Below are positions 37,771 to 50,959 of a stretch of 64,000 nt of DNA, piece after piece. Below the pieces are notes generated by a model. It worked only from the letters and a program-made list of their open reading frames with translations, was not told the DNA's origin and made no database searches. A program made the translations under genes and the position numbers. Numbering within the stretch: the stretch's first letter is position 1; the number at the start of each line of letters is the position of its first letter. Source of the DNA: Phoronis australis (lineage: Eukaryota > Phoronida > Phoronidae); assembly GCA_002633005.1 (NCBI GenBank), contig NMRA01000022.1:1586485-1650484 (forward strand). The letters run 5' to 3'.

Positions 37771-39575
37771 ATGACGCTTTTCAGACCCATTTAACTACTG
37801 CTGTGCCAGGGGCAGATCTAGGATTTTGAGTTAGTGGGGGGCCAGGGCAGAGTATTAAAATCACTCTGTTTGCGTTGCTGCCGTGGGTGCATTTCAATGC
37901 TCTGCGTTGCTCTAGTAATTCATTAATACACTATGTTTGTGAAGTAATGGAGATGTCATGATTCCATCCCAGAATCTTTCTGTTCTCAAGCCACTACTTG
38001 ACCACTGTGCCACCAGCACATAACAGAAATCGGAAGTCGCCTTTTTTATACCCAGAATTGTATGATGACACTTTTCTTTCATCAATTTCCAGTTGCTGCT
38101 TTTATGATGCTTTGTAATTGACACATCACCCAACAGAAATAATAAAGCAGAATACTGGCTGTGGACTACTTTCTAGTTTTACGATAAAAGTCATATTACA
38201 GTTTTCAAAAATTCAAAACATAACGATGTGTTCTCTTTACGAACTTTTCAATTATGCTAGTTAAACAGTTTCCAAATTGAAAATCTCAAAAATATAATCG
38301 TCGCCCCCAGTGTTTACAGCCGTGTTTATGATTGGCAATTTTGCACCTGATTACCCAAGTAAATCTCCAGAGAATAACGTCAGCTGAAGCTGGGTGGTTT
38401 CTTTGAAGATAGCGGCAGCTTTAAGGTTAGCGAACCGGTTTAGTTCGTATGTCATCCGGATTCTGTCATGTTTGTTTTCAAGTCACCGTAAAATATACCC
38501 CAGTGAACACAAACATTCATTAAGTCATCGCAGTCCCCTCCATGACTAAATAGCACAAAAGGCTAAAATGTTCACTTGAGACTTTCAATACACATCATTT
38601 GTGTGGACATAAGCATGTGCACACTTGACGTGCAGACATGAAAAAATTTAAAATTACCAAGAGAAATTATTTGGCTCGATTATTTTGCATTATAAACAAC
38701 CGTTGTGTAACAGGAAATTACAGATTTTTTCGAAATATAATTGTTTCCCCATTACCAGCATCTGCTGAAGTTTTACTGAAATCTCAAGGTTTTAGGTTAA
38801 AACTGTCTTGTAGCTTACCAACCGAATGAGTACTACCTTGACCATAGACATTTTGCAATGAATACAGCAGAATAAAAACAAAACCTGTTGTATATCTTCA
38901 TGGTGGCTATTGACATGGGTAAATTGCACTTCCTTGCTTCAAAACCTGGATTAATCACCATATCATTACAGCTTTGTAAATTATAATAATCATGATGTTT
39001 TTAAACATCTTATTAAAATAAGTCAGCTGTTGAGCTGCATCATCATATATAAACGACAGTTACTCTATGAATAGTTTGAAACTGGGAGATGTCTTGTTTT
39101 TGGATAACACAGTCACGGTCAGATTTAGTGCCCCTTTCAGACACAACGAAACATTCCATCGTCATGCCATTTATAGGACTTCAGAAGCCAGAAATTCTTG
39201 AAGAATTTTACTTCACCCACCATGAAACATCCTAGAATCCCCAATGAATGAAATCGACCTGCCAAATAGTCTAGCACTGACCATCTTACATAAGCTGACA
39301 AAGACATGTGAGCACTAAATTTGCTTCGTTACATCTAGTCTGTTCAGTCTCGCAATTAATATCAGTCTGATACCTGCGCGCACCCAGCCTTGAAAATGGG
39401 TTGGCTCGAATTTCTGTCGATGTGACCTTTTGCTGACAAAAAATCTTGAGGACTAAAAAAACAGTAACACCCTTCAGGACTGTGCACTGTGCGTCTTTTT
39501 TAGTGAACATTTGTCTCGTTTTGTCGGACTTTTTGCTTCTTTGCGGTGGACCTTTTTGCCCACTTCGCCAAATGG

Positions 39576-39597
39576 GGGGGGCTCATTTGAGCCCCCC
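39576..39597. repeat. GC hairpin GGGGGGCTCA / TGAGCCCCCC
   Basis: 10-bp perfect stem with a two-base loop, followed by AAGCCCCCCTGGGTGCGCGC. A similar hairpin (GGGGGGCT ac AGCCCCCC) is at 56609-56626. Probably termini or internal folds of the same kind of dispersed element. Confidence 0.7.
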
Positions 39598-40917
39598 AAG
39601 CCCCCCTGGGTGCGCGCATGTGATAGGATCAACATTAGATTGCTCTGCACTTCGGAATTCCATAATTTTTATGTTTTAACACGAGGAGTCTTACCTTTTT
39701 TAAAAACTTAAAAATTTTGGTACCTTTTCCAATTTACAATAAGAATTTCACCATTGGCTCAATTCATTTTGTGAAACACTGTGACGGTAGCTTGACAACC
39801 AGCATGTTTTTAGCAGCTGACAAGCCTTCGACATGTAGAATAAAAGGATCAACAACTTGATGTGTTTATTATGAAGGTTACCAATTGTTAAACAGATTAA
39901 CTTTAGAAACTGGTAGACAGTTATTTTAACAAATTTAAACAATAATAACAAAAATAAAACTTGCACAACCACAAACTAGTGCCAACTCTGCTGAGGTCAA
40001 CTAAACCAGTCCTTCATAGCATTAGCAGTACTAAAACAGTGTGTTACAATCACCTCATTACAACAAACTACTATCCTTAAAAGTGACAAAAAATCAAATT
40101 TGTTTAAATTATAAATACATCACATACTAAATATAGTAATTGTTAACTAACTGATTTGAAGAGCAGAGTTTGTCTTGTATTTAAAGCAGTAGTCAACACT
40201 AACTCTTACCACAGACTATAGTACATGGACCGCCAACTGCGTACAACATAAATTGAACTTTCAATGGACGAAATCTGTGCTCTTTTGAACAACAATACGT
40301 CATTTTTCACTGGCGACATCTGGCCCGATTATCTGGTGTTATTTCCGGCAAGTACACCCTCTGCTGATCTTTATTAGCTGTTGTGTGGTTGGTGGTAGTT
40401 GCATTGCTAAAAGTACTCACGAGACCAACAGTTCTACTATTTTAAAGATTTTGAACGGCGTTTCAAAGCCGAAATTATTATTTTGTTTTCGTTGTACTGG
40501 GCAGTAATTAAAAATAGATGCGAGAGTTTCCGTCACAATACACTTACCGGAAAATGAACCAGTTAATTTAGGAAAGCGGCACCTCTAGGATAGTACAGAA
40601 GAAAATGTCAGAGTTGCGAATCTGTTGTCTATAATCTATGCTCTTACTTAATATGTAATACTTCACTTATCTAGCAAACAACACGACAAATAAGTGATGT
40701 TCTATTTTGTCAAATTTCTTCTCAAAAAATAAAAAGTAAGAAAATTTTAGTCAATTACTAACATGGTTTGTGTAGATATCACAAAACAACATTTAGTAAC
40801 TAAGGTTTCCATTATTTGTATCAAAGTTATCAGCCTTTGAATAACGGAAAATTAGAATTTTGGTGATTAGTTTTGTGCGAAATAGTGAAGTATTTTCTAT
40901 TAAAAGTAACTGAAACA

Positions 40918-41058
40918 CCAACAACTACCTGTAGATTCTCAGGACGGTTCAGCACATGAGATGATACAACTACCTGTAGACCCTCACGACGGTTCAGCAC
41001 ATGAGATGATACAACTACCTGTAGACCCTCAGGACGGTTAGCACATGACATGACACAA
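40918..41058. repeat. 45-bp tandem repeat x3
   Basis: ACAACTACCTGTAG at 40921, 40966 and 41011, each followed by AYYCTCANGACGGTTCAGCACA. Intergenic; no gene assigned. Confidence 0.85.
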
Positions 41059-42190
41059 CTAACAGTTAGCAATGTTTTTGTTGATCAGTTTATGCATACT
41101 ATAAATCCATTCTTTCAGCAAATGACCAGTCATCTTCAAGGTACGCACTCTGTAAGATGATTTGAGACATCTGAGCTCTGTTGAACCAACGTAAGCTCTG
41201 TACGTACAATAAGAAAACGTGACAAAAGTGACTGACTGAGCAATGCGCAATCTGGGTAAAAACTCAGTGGACGGGGATGCATTCAAGGTGTGTTTTCGGT
41301 TCATTTTCACCAGTCCCCAGGATGTTTCGTGAAGATGAGATCAGTTAAGAGCGATACGGCCTTTCGCTGAAAAGTTAAATGAACAATGTACTAAGCATAA
41401 GTTTCACAATCAAAACATTGCTACGAATTATTCTCTGTCATTAAATTGGACCAAAACTTATCACACTTTATGACTACTATAAAACCTCACCAATTTCGAG
41501 CAAAAATAATAACTAATTTTTTACAAGGGCTTCTAGCACTACTGTGAATGCCCATAATTTCTTACACTGTCTGGCAGTAGCTCCACCAACGAACTTGAAC
41601 ATGGAAAACTTTGAATTTGATGATACATATCTTCCATCAAAAACTGGCAGAATAAAATTTCACTTGTCCACCTACCATATTGTGCCGTAAATGGGTGAGG
41701 CTTTAATGTACTAAGGTCAGCTGTTAAGAACCCTTCAGAAATGATACAACATGCACAAATAAAATACTAGAGAAACAGAATATTTTGATAAAATTCTGGG
41801 TTCAGAACATCTAATTGTCAACAGGAATTCATCCTTACCTATCTACATACTCGACTACTGAAAATGACTATTAATATAGAGCTCGTAAGTAGATCACACG
41901 AGCTGCTTTACTCAAAACTGCACCTAAAAGATAATCCAAGATTTGACTATAACACTGGAAATACCATGGAGAAAGTGAACTAATTGTTGTCCATTTTGTT
42001 GATGAGAAAACTTACTATTATGATCCTATACAGTCTTGTAGTTGCTAGTAGCAAGCAATGTTAGAAAAAGTTTTTCAAAATGAGCTTATACCAAGAATGT
42101 AACATACTCATTTGGTTAACTTGACATTGAAATTATTACACAATACAGTTTTTTGTCTATTTCAATCAAATGAGAGAACATTACACAACC

Positions 42191-44655
42191 TCATGTGTAG
42201 ACACTGTTATAGTTATTAGTCCAATGGCGAGAGCTATTGGAAACAGTATTATTTACATGCCTCCTATCACCATGGCTACTGCGTTTTGTGTTGCCAGGGC
42301 AACTGTGTCTCTCATAAGTGCTCTTGGCATCACTGAGATCAATGCTATTTCTAGACGTCTGATTGAGTTTGAGAATTTTCGTCCGGCAAACGACGCATCG
42401 TAACGGCAAGTTCCGCTGGCAGAGGGCAGCTTGGATGGTTTTTACAAAACAGCGTCGACAAACAACGCAGTGATTGCATGGAAAGGTGGTCATTAATGCA
42501 GGAGCATCCATACAGACGACACACTGGAAGAAAAGAACATACTCAATTACACAAGTTGTGTTAAATATGATATCACCCACTATCTATATTGAGTTGTCAT
42601 GGGTGGATCAACAAAAGCTTACAACTATGTTTAACTTGTTTTTATTTACAAAGTTTCCAGTAAAGAGAACTATTGTAAGAATCGTATTAATTGCGAGTAA
42701 ATTAATATACAAACATGGATCGATCCCCAAGTTGATAACAAGTCCTTTGGACCCAAGGGAGAGCAATGTCGCCCGAGGTGCTTACGACATGATAGGCTTA
42801 AGGGATCAGTTTATTCTGTTTTATTACATGACCACTAAAGGCTTCTTTTGCCATGATTTTTGTACTTTTATTGGATTAGCATGTTATAAACCTGCTTTCA
42901 TGTATTTCGACATTGTCAGGTTTGTGGTTTCTACATCTGACAACCATGGGACATGAACGAAAAGTGATATCCATTACTTGCTTGGGCAGTAAGTATACTA
43001 ATATGGACCAATCCCGTAGATGATATCAGGTCACTGAACTGAAGGAGAGCAACATTGCACTAGGCCGAATGCCAAGGACAATGTTGCCCTCCTAAGGCCC
43101 ACATGATTTGATATGCCCAAATGACCAGTTTAAGATTTGTTTTATTACACGACCACTATTACTTTTTCCTTTGACTTTTTCATCACATTAAATTAGCTCG
43201 TTCTCACCTGTTTTGATGCACTGACATCGTCTGCTTACTCTGACGTCATGGTTTATAGTTTATACAGCATCTGATTGATCAGATCACAACTAGGCTGCAT
43301 GAATGAAGAGATATTCCACACTATGTTGGTCAATATTACGCTATATCGGAAGTTGCCGTGCCGTATAGTATTTCAGTGAATCAGACGACAGAAGTATCAG
43401 TAGTAATGTGTACTAATACGGTAGATCGGAATTCGTTATGCATCTAAGCCATCAGAAGACCGGAATATCAGTGAACGTGAAATAACGGTAGGTATTAATA
43501 CTATAAATCATGACCATACACTTTCCACAATAAGAACTACCCTTAACAACAAATGCAAGAACTGCTGCTCATTTCCTACTTCACAACGTCAACCAGTCTG
43601 AACAATACCCCTGGCTGAAATTGGACCTTAAAAAATAACAAGTACGTACTAGTACCCCTGTTTAGCCATACCTGACTCGGACTTCTCCAATAGGCCTAAA
43701 GCTTCATTACTGTCACATGACCTGTGGCTAATTAGCGTTACAATTTTTGGTAGGAAAACTTGCTAGAGAAAAATGACAGTGAAAGTTTGCTTCATTTCTG
43801 AAAAAAGGGAATCAAATGATTGCAAGAATGGAATTTGTGGAAACTTCGGATAAGCTAAATACAGCTCTGTAAAAAGATGAATTCCAGAGCTACGTAAAGC
43901 TCCACCTGTATTTACACTTCAACATATACTTTAGAGGCTTACATGCAGTTCACTGACTGTATCTGAGGAATACATTTTATGCGGAGTGGCTGATTTTGAC
44001 TAGAGCGACTTACTTATTGCCATATGTATCAGCAAATCTAAGGCATTCATTCTTAGTGTGCAGTATCTAATCAGTACAATAAGAACTAATTAATAAAAGA
44101 AAAACAGCTTTCAAGTCACCCAGGACACAAAGGCAAGTTAATTTACTCATTACCCAGGCAGGCTTTGTTGCCAGGAAATGCAACTGAACCTACAGCAGTG
44201 TTATTGATCCAAAGTAAGTGAGTGAGAACTATGCGAAGAAACAATTGAATTTACTGTAAAAAAGAAGAATAGCAAAGAGAAGATTGAAAAAAAAACAACA
44301 ATAAGACGCACTGTCTACTACCTTAATGCCTCAAGGAATGAGCAATTGTACAGATAATTTGCACGCAAACCAATTAAAAACTGATCGCTGTGAGCTCTAT
44401 TGGAAGCAAGACACTCACGAAAATGCAAGATTATGCAGTCTTCACTCAATTTCCTCTACATCGCCATAATTCCATACTGTCTTCATCTATGAAATGGGTT
44501 CTGGAAATGTCCAACCAATTCCACATATTTGCCATTATGATTGAGGACGGTATAGCCCATTATATTCCCTCCACTAAAACGTGAACATTTATCAACTGCC
44601 TGAACAGGACATACCTGGTTACATGATTATGTTTCTGTCCAAGCTTGCTCAATTT
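42191..44655 (-). CDS. Unrecognised protein with C-terminal C3HC4 RING finger, last four exons
   Basis: Exons: 44615-44655, 43672-43709, 43208-43230 (a 23-base micro-exon) and 42191-42523 (stop TAA at 42193-42191). All borders are GT..AG and the four phases join exactly, giving KLSKLGQKHNHVT, NEALGLLEKSES, DVSASKQ and then the RING. In the last exon the zinc ligands are C-x2-C ... C-x-H-x2-C-x2-C ... C-x2-C (CVVCMDA, FPCNHCVVCRRCF, LRCVVCRTK), complete for C3HC4, followed by a hydrophilic tail of about 60 residues. RING domains of this layout act as E3 ubiquitin ligases by binding an E2; the substrate is unknown. I could not match it to a named RING protein. The 5' part is not resolved; see the candidate exons at 49467 and 53600. 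Confidence 0.75.
42720..43190. repeat. Two diverged copies of a dispersed element in a RING-gene intron
   Basis: GGAGAGCAAYRTYGC ... ATGAYAKG ... TTTTATTACAYGACCACTA occurs at 42760-42840 and at 43040-43165, with inverted GAGCAACATTGC / CAATGTTGCCCTC around 43047-43092. Probably a small non-autonomous DNA element. Confidence 0.5.
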
Positions 44656-44659
44656 CTGA

Positions 44660-47130
44660 CACAACAAATAGATAAAATTCATTTTCAAAGGCTTGACACA
44701 TTACTACAAAAGCTCAACATTGTATAACGATTGTCAGTTTAAGGTAAAAACCAAAGTAACTCATAGAAAAATAATGGACAGTTTTCAAAGGCTGATTAAC
44801 TTAATGCAAATACTGGGAGCTTTAAATTACTAAATATTGTTATATGACATCCGTCTACACAGTTCAAACCAAGCTAATGATACATTAATATTTTCTTATT
44901 CTTTATTTTTGCGGAATATATAGCAGAGTAGAATTTCACCCGTCTTCCATATTGTGTGCTAAACAGGTGAATATTTGTTTTAAAATAGGCGACAAAATAT
45001 TATCCGCATTTTTCTGCACGTGTTCTGAAAAACATTCACCATAAAGAACGGAAAAACCAATTTCTCTCCTTTAAGAGCCAAAAAATTATGTTTATCCAAG
45101 AGGATAGAATGAACATGCACAGCTTGAAATTATTTATTTTATAAATGAAAAGCGAATAAATTCAACATTTAAACTCATATCAAAGGATAAAATAGTGAGC
45201 ATTGGTAGAGAAATCAATTACCCATAAGGTTTAGACTTTCCTTATTTGAAAAAGTTAAGTTGAGCATGAGATCAGCAAATCCATAAATTCAGTTTCAAAC
45301 CTCAGTAAATGACACATCAATATATGAAAATACATTTTATCTCTAATCAGCCTTATGGATGAATTGATAAGGGACTCATATTTACTTCTCATTCACCACC
45401 TACATTACTAATCATAAATCACTTACTAGGTTATTCAACCACACAAAATAAGTTTTTAATCAGACAATGCCCTGGTAAATACCTTGATCATTCAGAACAC
45501 TTGCAAAGCCTCTACACAACACACACATGATGCCTAGCCATAAATACGGTGCACCAGCGTTCGTGTAAATGAGTAAGGGTACACTGATAATTACTTCCGC
45601 CTTGTCCTCAAGTTTGCGCCCACACTACAAGTTGCACTGGGGCAAGTTACCTCAGAACAAGTTATCCTACCTCGATAAGGCGGGGCAAGTTGTCACTGCC
45701 ACTGAGTCAAGTCGACCCAGCACAAACAGCATCTACACTGTTGTTAAACCTAAACAACTCATTCTAGGAGTAACTTGTTCAAGGCTACTGAACTTGTCAT
45801 GCGGGCAGTATCAAATGAGCTCCTGCTTTTGACAGGGTAGACGGAGTTCTTCTCAAAGTAAGGATGCTTCACATCAACTGTAGACAAACACTAGGTGAAA
45901 TACAAGGCTTCCACGACAAAGAAAACTTTCAGGCCCAACTGCTGTCGCAGCAAGCAAGATAGATATGCCAGTTAGAGTTAACAATACTTGTGAATCTCGG
46001 AGTAATCAGGCTGTGAGAAGTAGGAAGGAAATCTTTCTTCAAAAAATATCTGTTGTCTGAAGCCAAATGTCATACATGTGAAGCCAAATGTCTTGTACCT
46101 GAAGCCAAATATCTTATACTGGAAGTCAAATATCTTATACTCGAAGTCAAAGGCAATCGTGCATATCCTGTGCATACAGAAGAATTAGATTTCAACACCA
46201 CTCTGTCACATTCTGCCATTAACTTGGACAAACCTCTTGCTAGAATTATTTGTCAGCTTAATTGAATTTTTGTCATAATAAAATACGGTTATGGGGTTTT
46301 TGGTTGAACATGAGTCACAGTTTTGATATATCCTAATTTTATTGCACCGTTTGTTTAATTATTTATTTACTTACGCATTCATAAAGTTGTCATGACGCAA
46401 CACCTGTGGAGACTCTGTCCAGATTTAGTTATAATTGATGTGCCATTTACTTGAAAAATGATAAGTAGTCCTGGTTTTGTGCATCGAAACTTTGCCATCT
46501 ACTCTGTCTACGACAATTATGGAAAAGTACAGAAATCACTGACACTGTAGAACACAAGAGCCACATTAATGTGTGCAACAGATTACTGACAGGAGCTTCA
46601 CATTCTTTGGCAATGCTTATGATGTTCTTACCACTTTAAATCTTGAACACAATTTCACTATCCAGAAATTGGTGGTCAGGGATGATGAATCTCACTGACA
46701 AAAAGTCCGTCTGTTATACTGATGACTACAAACTTGATAGTTAGGATCAAGAAATCACTTTCCTGACCACATAGATAATGATAAACAGGTCTGGATATCA
46801 CTGGGCAACATTGCAAAAAGTTTTCAGGCTAAAATTATCACCATCCATGCTGTAAACATCCCTTTTAAACAAGATAAAATGGACATGGAGAAATCTTTTG
46901 AATTTCTCCACTTAACATGGTCACCAGGACAAGGTTCTGTCCACACTACAATCTCACTAGGGGGCTACCCATCAATGCAGTGACTCTATTCACTATACAT
47001 GTAGATCAGTAGTGAGGGTAAGGACTGTTTCCCATCGGAGCATGCCTAAATAGAAGGCTTGTCAGCTAATTAGATGCATCACTAACTCACAATAGAAGCT
47101 GAGTCAGCAGAAATGAGTATAAAACCAGTT
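44660..47130. other. Repeat-rich stretch, no gene seen
   Basis: AT-rich, with one dispersed repeat copy (44870-45010) and the 21-bp minisatellite (46055-46152). No open segment has both good splice borders and protein-like content. Confidence 0.5.
46055..46152. repeat. 21-bp tandem repeat x5
   Basis: GAAGCCAAATRTCTTATACTC-like units. Intergenic, or in an intron of the RING gene if that gene extends this far. Confidence 0.8.
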
Positions 47131-47139
47131 GTGATGGCA

Positions 47140-48160
47140 GGTTCTTTTTCACCACATTATCCATAAGGCTGCTGTGCTGGCTAGAGAACATTGGGCAATT
47201 CTCAGTAACAAGCTCTTTGTACTCACCAATAGTCAAGCAGCCATTAAGGCTCTACCAAGCTTAAAGTGTTCATAAACAGATGTCTGCATCAGATCCTGCA
47301 AATCAAGTGGTCTGACAGAGTAACAAATAAAAGTGTGTGGAACTGAGTCAGGCAAGAAGCCACAAAGATCCAGATTAAGAGGGTGAAGTGGAGGTAGACT
47401 GGTCACAAGCTACGAAAGCCAAATGCAAATACCACCAAGCTTGCTCTCATAACTGGAACCCCAAAGGAGATGGAAGCGAGGCAGAACTGTACAAAATTGG
47501 AGAAGAGCTGTGTCATCTGAACACCTCTCTATTGCCATGTCAGAACGAGATCCTGCAAACAAAGGCTACCAGTACCGGACCAGATGGCAAGCAGTCACAG
47601 AGGCCTTATATACCTCAAGGTACCCAGAGGCATAAGTCAAGTAACTCAAGCCTAAAATCAGCTCATGTTGTGTTCAGGCTTGCTGGATTCAAGCTCAATC
47701 GCTTGGCAACCAAATGTACTGTGCATGTCAACTGGGACAAAGGTCATGATGGCATAATGAAACAGCCAATTACCTTGCAAAGCAAGGAGCAAGTGCAACC
47801 TGTTTAGTACCAGAACTCTGCATACCAATCTCGTACAAGTATTGGGGGGCAAAGGAAAAACAGTAGGTGCATGTATAAATTGTAAGCGGATGCACGGAAG
47901 ATTGGCTCCATCTCATCTGCAGACAAAGAAAACTTATTTTCCCAAGTCTTATTGAGCCAAGAGATTCCAAAGACTAGCTATTCAGCAGGTGACCCAAGTA
48001 CTTACTGGGCACTACAACTTATTTCGTCACCAAAACATAACAGGTCACATGGCTTCTTCAAACTCCCCTAAGTGTGGCTCAGAAGCTGAGACTCCTCAAC
48101 ATTTAGTATAAATTTGCCCAGCTTATCAGAGTTTTTGCAATCTTCTACTAGATGGACGTA
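47140..48160 (+). mobile_element. Nested remains of two non-LTR retrotransposons
   Basis: 47200-47270 reads LFVLTNSQAAIKALPSL, the RNase H D-S-Q-A-A-I-K-A-L motif of Jockey-type elements (first Asp changed to Asn). 47285-47640 reads ILQIKWSDRVTNKSVWN, then KWRWTGHKLRKPN and, after a frameshift, RGRTVQNWRR..: the C-terminus of a LINE reverse transcriptase of the IGHVLR-type. 47940-48150 reads VLTGHYNLFRHQNITGH and SPKCGSEAETPQHL, the Jockey-type C-terminal zinc-knuckle region. So a LINE 3' end has inserted into an older Jockey-type copy. Stops and frameshifts in all parts: dead. Confidence 0.75.
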
Positions 48161-48169
48161 TAACTTGCC

Positions 48170-49460
48170 TGGTAAAAATCGCCAGATCCTACAGGCTCAT
48201 ATTCTTTTTAATTTCCCGAGAAAAAACGGGTAGATTAGAAGACTATTCATGAGGAACCCCATACTGAGGGATTCCCTTGAGTCTTAAACACGTGACTAGT
48301 GCAATGGGTCCATTGCGTGGCCTAAGCACGCCTGTCACAGAAAGCACCAAGCTACCTGCCAGTTTATTTTTAAAATAACTGTTTGTCACAGAAAAATCCT
48401 GATAATGGTAATTGCTCCAAAACACAATTTAGTTTCAACAACATCACGGTATACCCGTTTTTGTATTCAGTTTTCATGAGACACAAAACATCTTGGCATA
48501 ACAGTACAAACACCACATGTTTCACTAATTCAGCCACATTAGACACAAACTGTAGCTCTAAAAGTCACAAATAAATGTTTATTAACTTTATAAATCAAAG
48601 TGTATACTTTCCACCAGATTGATGGATACAAGTTAACAACGAAGAGGCAATTTAATTAACTAACTACAGTCTCAGCCATTTTTACTGCTCAGGTCAAATC
48701 CCTTTGCAGTGTAACTTCTTAAAATAGATCCATCAAATATCTCTAATATAATCAAATCTAAGAGAAGCTGCAGCCTCATCAATCACTCAAACTTTGATAT
48801 CCTTTGAGTCCTAAATACCTCAACACTGAGATCTGCCCACATGTAATTCAGAAAACAGTTTAAAAAAAACTGCAATGATTATTACTTTTTGAATAACGCA
48901 ATGAATTTTCAGCAACTCTTGAAAAAATTACCTTAGTTTGCTGAGTTTTAATCTGTAACTAATATTTTCAATTAAATGAAATCATTTTTCAGAATTGCAT
49001 ATGGTAGATAGATGACCAGCCACAGTGCACTTCACAGTGCACTTCAATGAATCTGCCGCATTGGACCAATCACAGCTACACAGCTTGCGTTTTCTTAGCA
49101 ATACTGAATATTCAGTTTTACAAGCCAAAAAACGACAACCTGTCACATCATATTGTCTACAGATAGTGAAGGCTGTCTGGAAGACTTGCTCTAATTAAGT
49201 TAACACTGAATCGGAAGACAAATATGAAAGCAGATGTCATGTTGAATACTCTTCTTGAACATCAAATTAGTTGTTCATGAAATCACAGCAAAAACTTCAA
49301 AATAATGCATTAAAACTAAACTAAGATTAACAGGACTTTCCCACTAGAGGCAAAACTTCACTTTTAATAGTTTCAGTAAGTGGAAAAGTTAACTCCGGTA
49401 TTAATCTGCAATTAGTAAAAATTCACTGAAAATAGTAGGATTTAAAAGCAAAGCTTCGGT
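48170..49460. other. Stretch without recognised gene
   Basis: AT-rich. At 49010-49060 a short direct repeat (AGTGCACTTCA twice). Nothing else supportable. Confidence 0.4.
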
Positions 49461-49466
49461 ACTCAC

Positions 49467-49548
49467 CGAAACTTCGATGCAGTTAGAAAAGTCATCGGTA
49501 GAGGTTGCGGCAACGATATAGGAGTGTGGTAGAATCAATGGGAAATCC
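49467..49548 (-). CDS. Candidate upstream exon of the RING gene
   Basis: 82 bases between an AG (TTTTGAG, weak) and a strong donor (GTTTCG|gtgagt). One base plus 27 open codons, PLILPHSYIVAATSTDDFSN..IEVS, ending in phase 0, which fits the start of exon 44615-44655. Codon content looks protein-like, but no homologue is recognised and the acceptor is poor. Confidence 0.4.
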
Positions 49549-49579
49549 CTCAAAATGTGTTATTGAAGAGTTCGTTTAC

Positions 49580-50950
49580 ATAGGTAACAAGAGCAACACC
49601 GAGCATTGAACTGTGCCCATGAATGCACCGCTAACTGTGTGCTTCTAGGGGTGTTTATTCGGAATATAAAAATGGCAACTAGGTGGCGCAAAATATGTTG
49701 AATCCATCCGAGAACTTGTATGTGTCATCAAAGCTATTTACACATTTAAATTTCTTAACAAGAGCAACGTGGAGCGTTGAAATGTGCCCATGAATGCACC
49801 GCAAATGGTGTGCTTCAACTGGGTTGTTTATTTCATAAAAATAGCCACTAGATGGCGCAAAAACAGTCAATCCACCTGAAAACGGGAAAATGCCATCGCT
49901 TCTTTAAGAGAAAGCTATTTACCAAATTTCATAAAAATCTGTCAAGGAACTTCAGAGAAACAAAGGAAAACGGAAAAAATGAAATTGCCACTGTGCACAG
50001 CGTTCATTGCATCGGCCTGAAAGACGTCGTCTGCTGTTAGCTTCATATAAATACAATAATTGCTAAATTTAATAAAGATCATGAAATGTGTTAAGGAGAT
50101 GCAGCTAAGGTGGCTAAACGAAACAAAAATATCACTAGGAGGCGCCACAGTACTTGAATTTGCTATAGTCAACTGCCCTCTTCATACTGAGAACATACAC
50201 GCCAATTTTAAAAATCATCCTTAAAATAGTTTGGTTGATCGAGGGGTGGATGTCAAAAAACAAACTCGAAAACAGGGAAAATGACCACTAGGTGGTGCAA
50301 ATACCTCGATTCCTCCCAAAATGGGAGGACAGCATCATCTCACCAATAGATGCCTATATTCCAAATTTTATGAAAATCTGTTGAGGACCTTTGAAGATAC
50401 ACTCTGAGGTAAACCTAAAAACTAAAATTGCCACTAGGGGGTACACTGGTAGCCAGATCCATCCGAAAGTAGTTGTCATTCGTTGTGAACATAATATAAA
50501 TATACCAGTCGCCCTCTTCACAGTAGGAACATGCTAATTTTCAAAATCATCGCTAGAGCAGTTTGATTGATAGAATGGCGGACGCCAAAAAACAGACTTA
50601 AAAACAGTAAAAAGGCCACTAGGTGGCGTAAAGTACCTCGAATCCGTCCGAAAACAAGAGGATGGCATCATCTCACTGATAGATGTCTAATTGACAAATT
50701 TATGAAAATCCGTTGAACACCTCGGAAATTACAAGCGTAAAAAACTAAAATTGCCACTTGGGGGCACACCGGTAGTCGGAAAGGCTTGAAATTTATCGTC
50801 GTCCATCATAAACTTCATTTAGGAACAAATCTGCCAAATCTCATCAAGATCCTGTGAGGGTTTAGGAGATACAGCTACGGACGCCGGATGCCCAGACAGA
50901 GATGACGGCAATTTATGCACATAAAAATCAGTTTGTCATTCCCATTTCTT
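49580..50950 (+). repeat. Second, more diverged array of the CTCF-motif repeat family
   Basis: Two leader modules (49586-49660 and 49755-49830, with CAACGTGGAGCGTTG-type palindrome and GAATGCACCGC) followed by monomers with motif copies near 49677, 49844, 50130, 50283, 50428, 50614 and 50751. Ends near 50950 with GATACAGCTACGGACGCCGG. Same order and phrases as the array at 24.5-25.8 kb but with more substitutions and deletions. This second locus shows the repeat is dispersed, not purely local. Confidence 0.85.
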
Positions 50951-50959
50951 ATTTCTGTT

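Larger units (their letters stand above)
37771..42190. other. Intergenic stretch between RPP25 and the RING gene
   Basis: No supportable coding exon. Holds a GC hairpin repeat (39576-39597), a 45-bp tandem repeat (40918-41058) and a dispersed repeat copy (41590-41700). Part of the right end must be the 3' UTR of the minus-strand RING gene, but I see no decisive polyadenylation signal. Confidence 0.6.

Noticed and set aside
41059-41310. 83-residue minus-strand open frame downstream of the RING gene
   Set aside because: Overlaps the edge of a 45-bp tandem repeat and shows no family resemblance.
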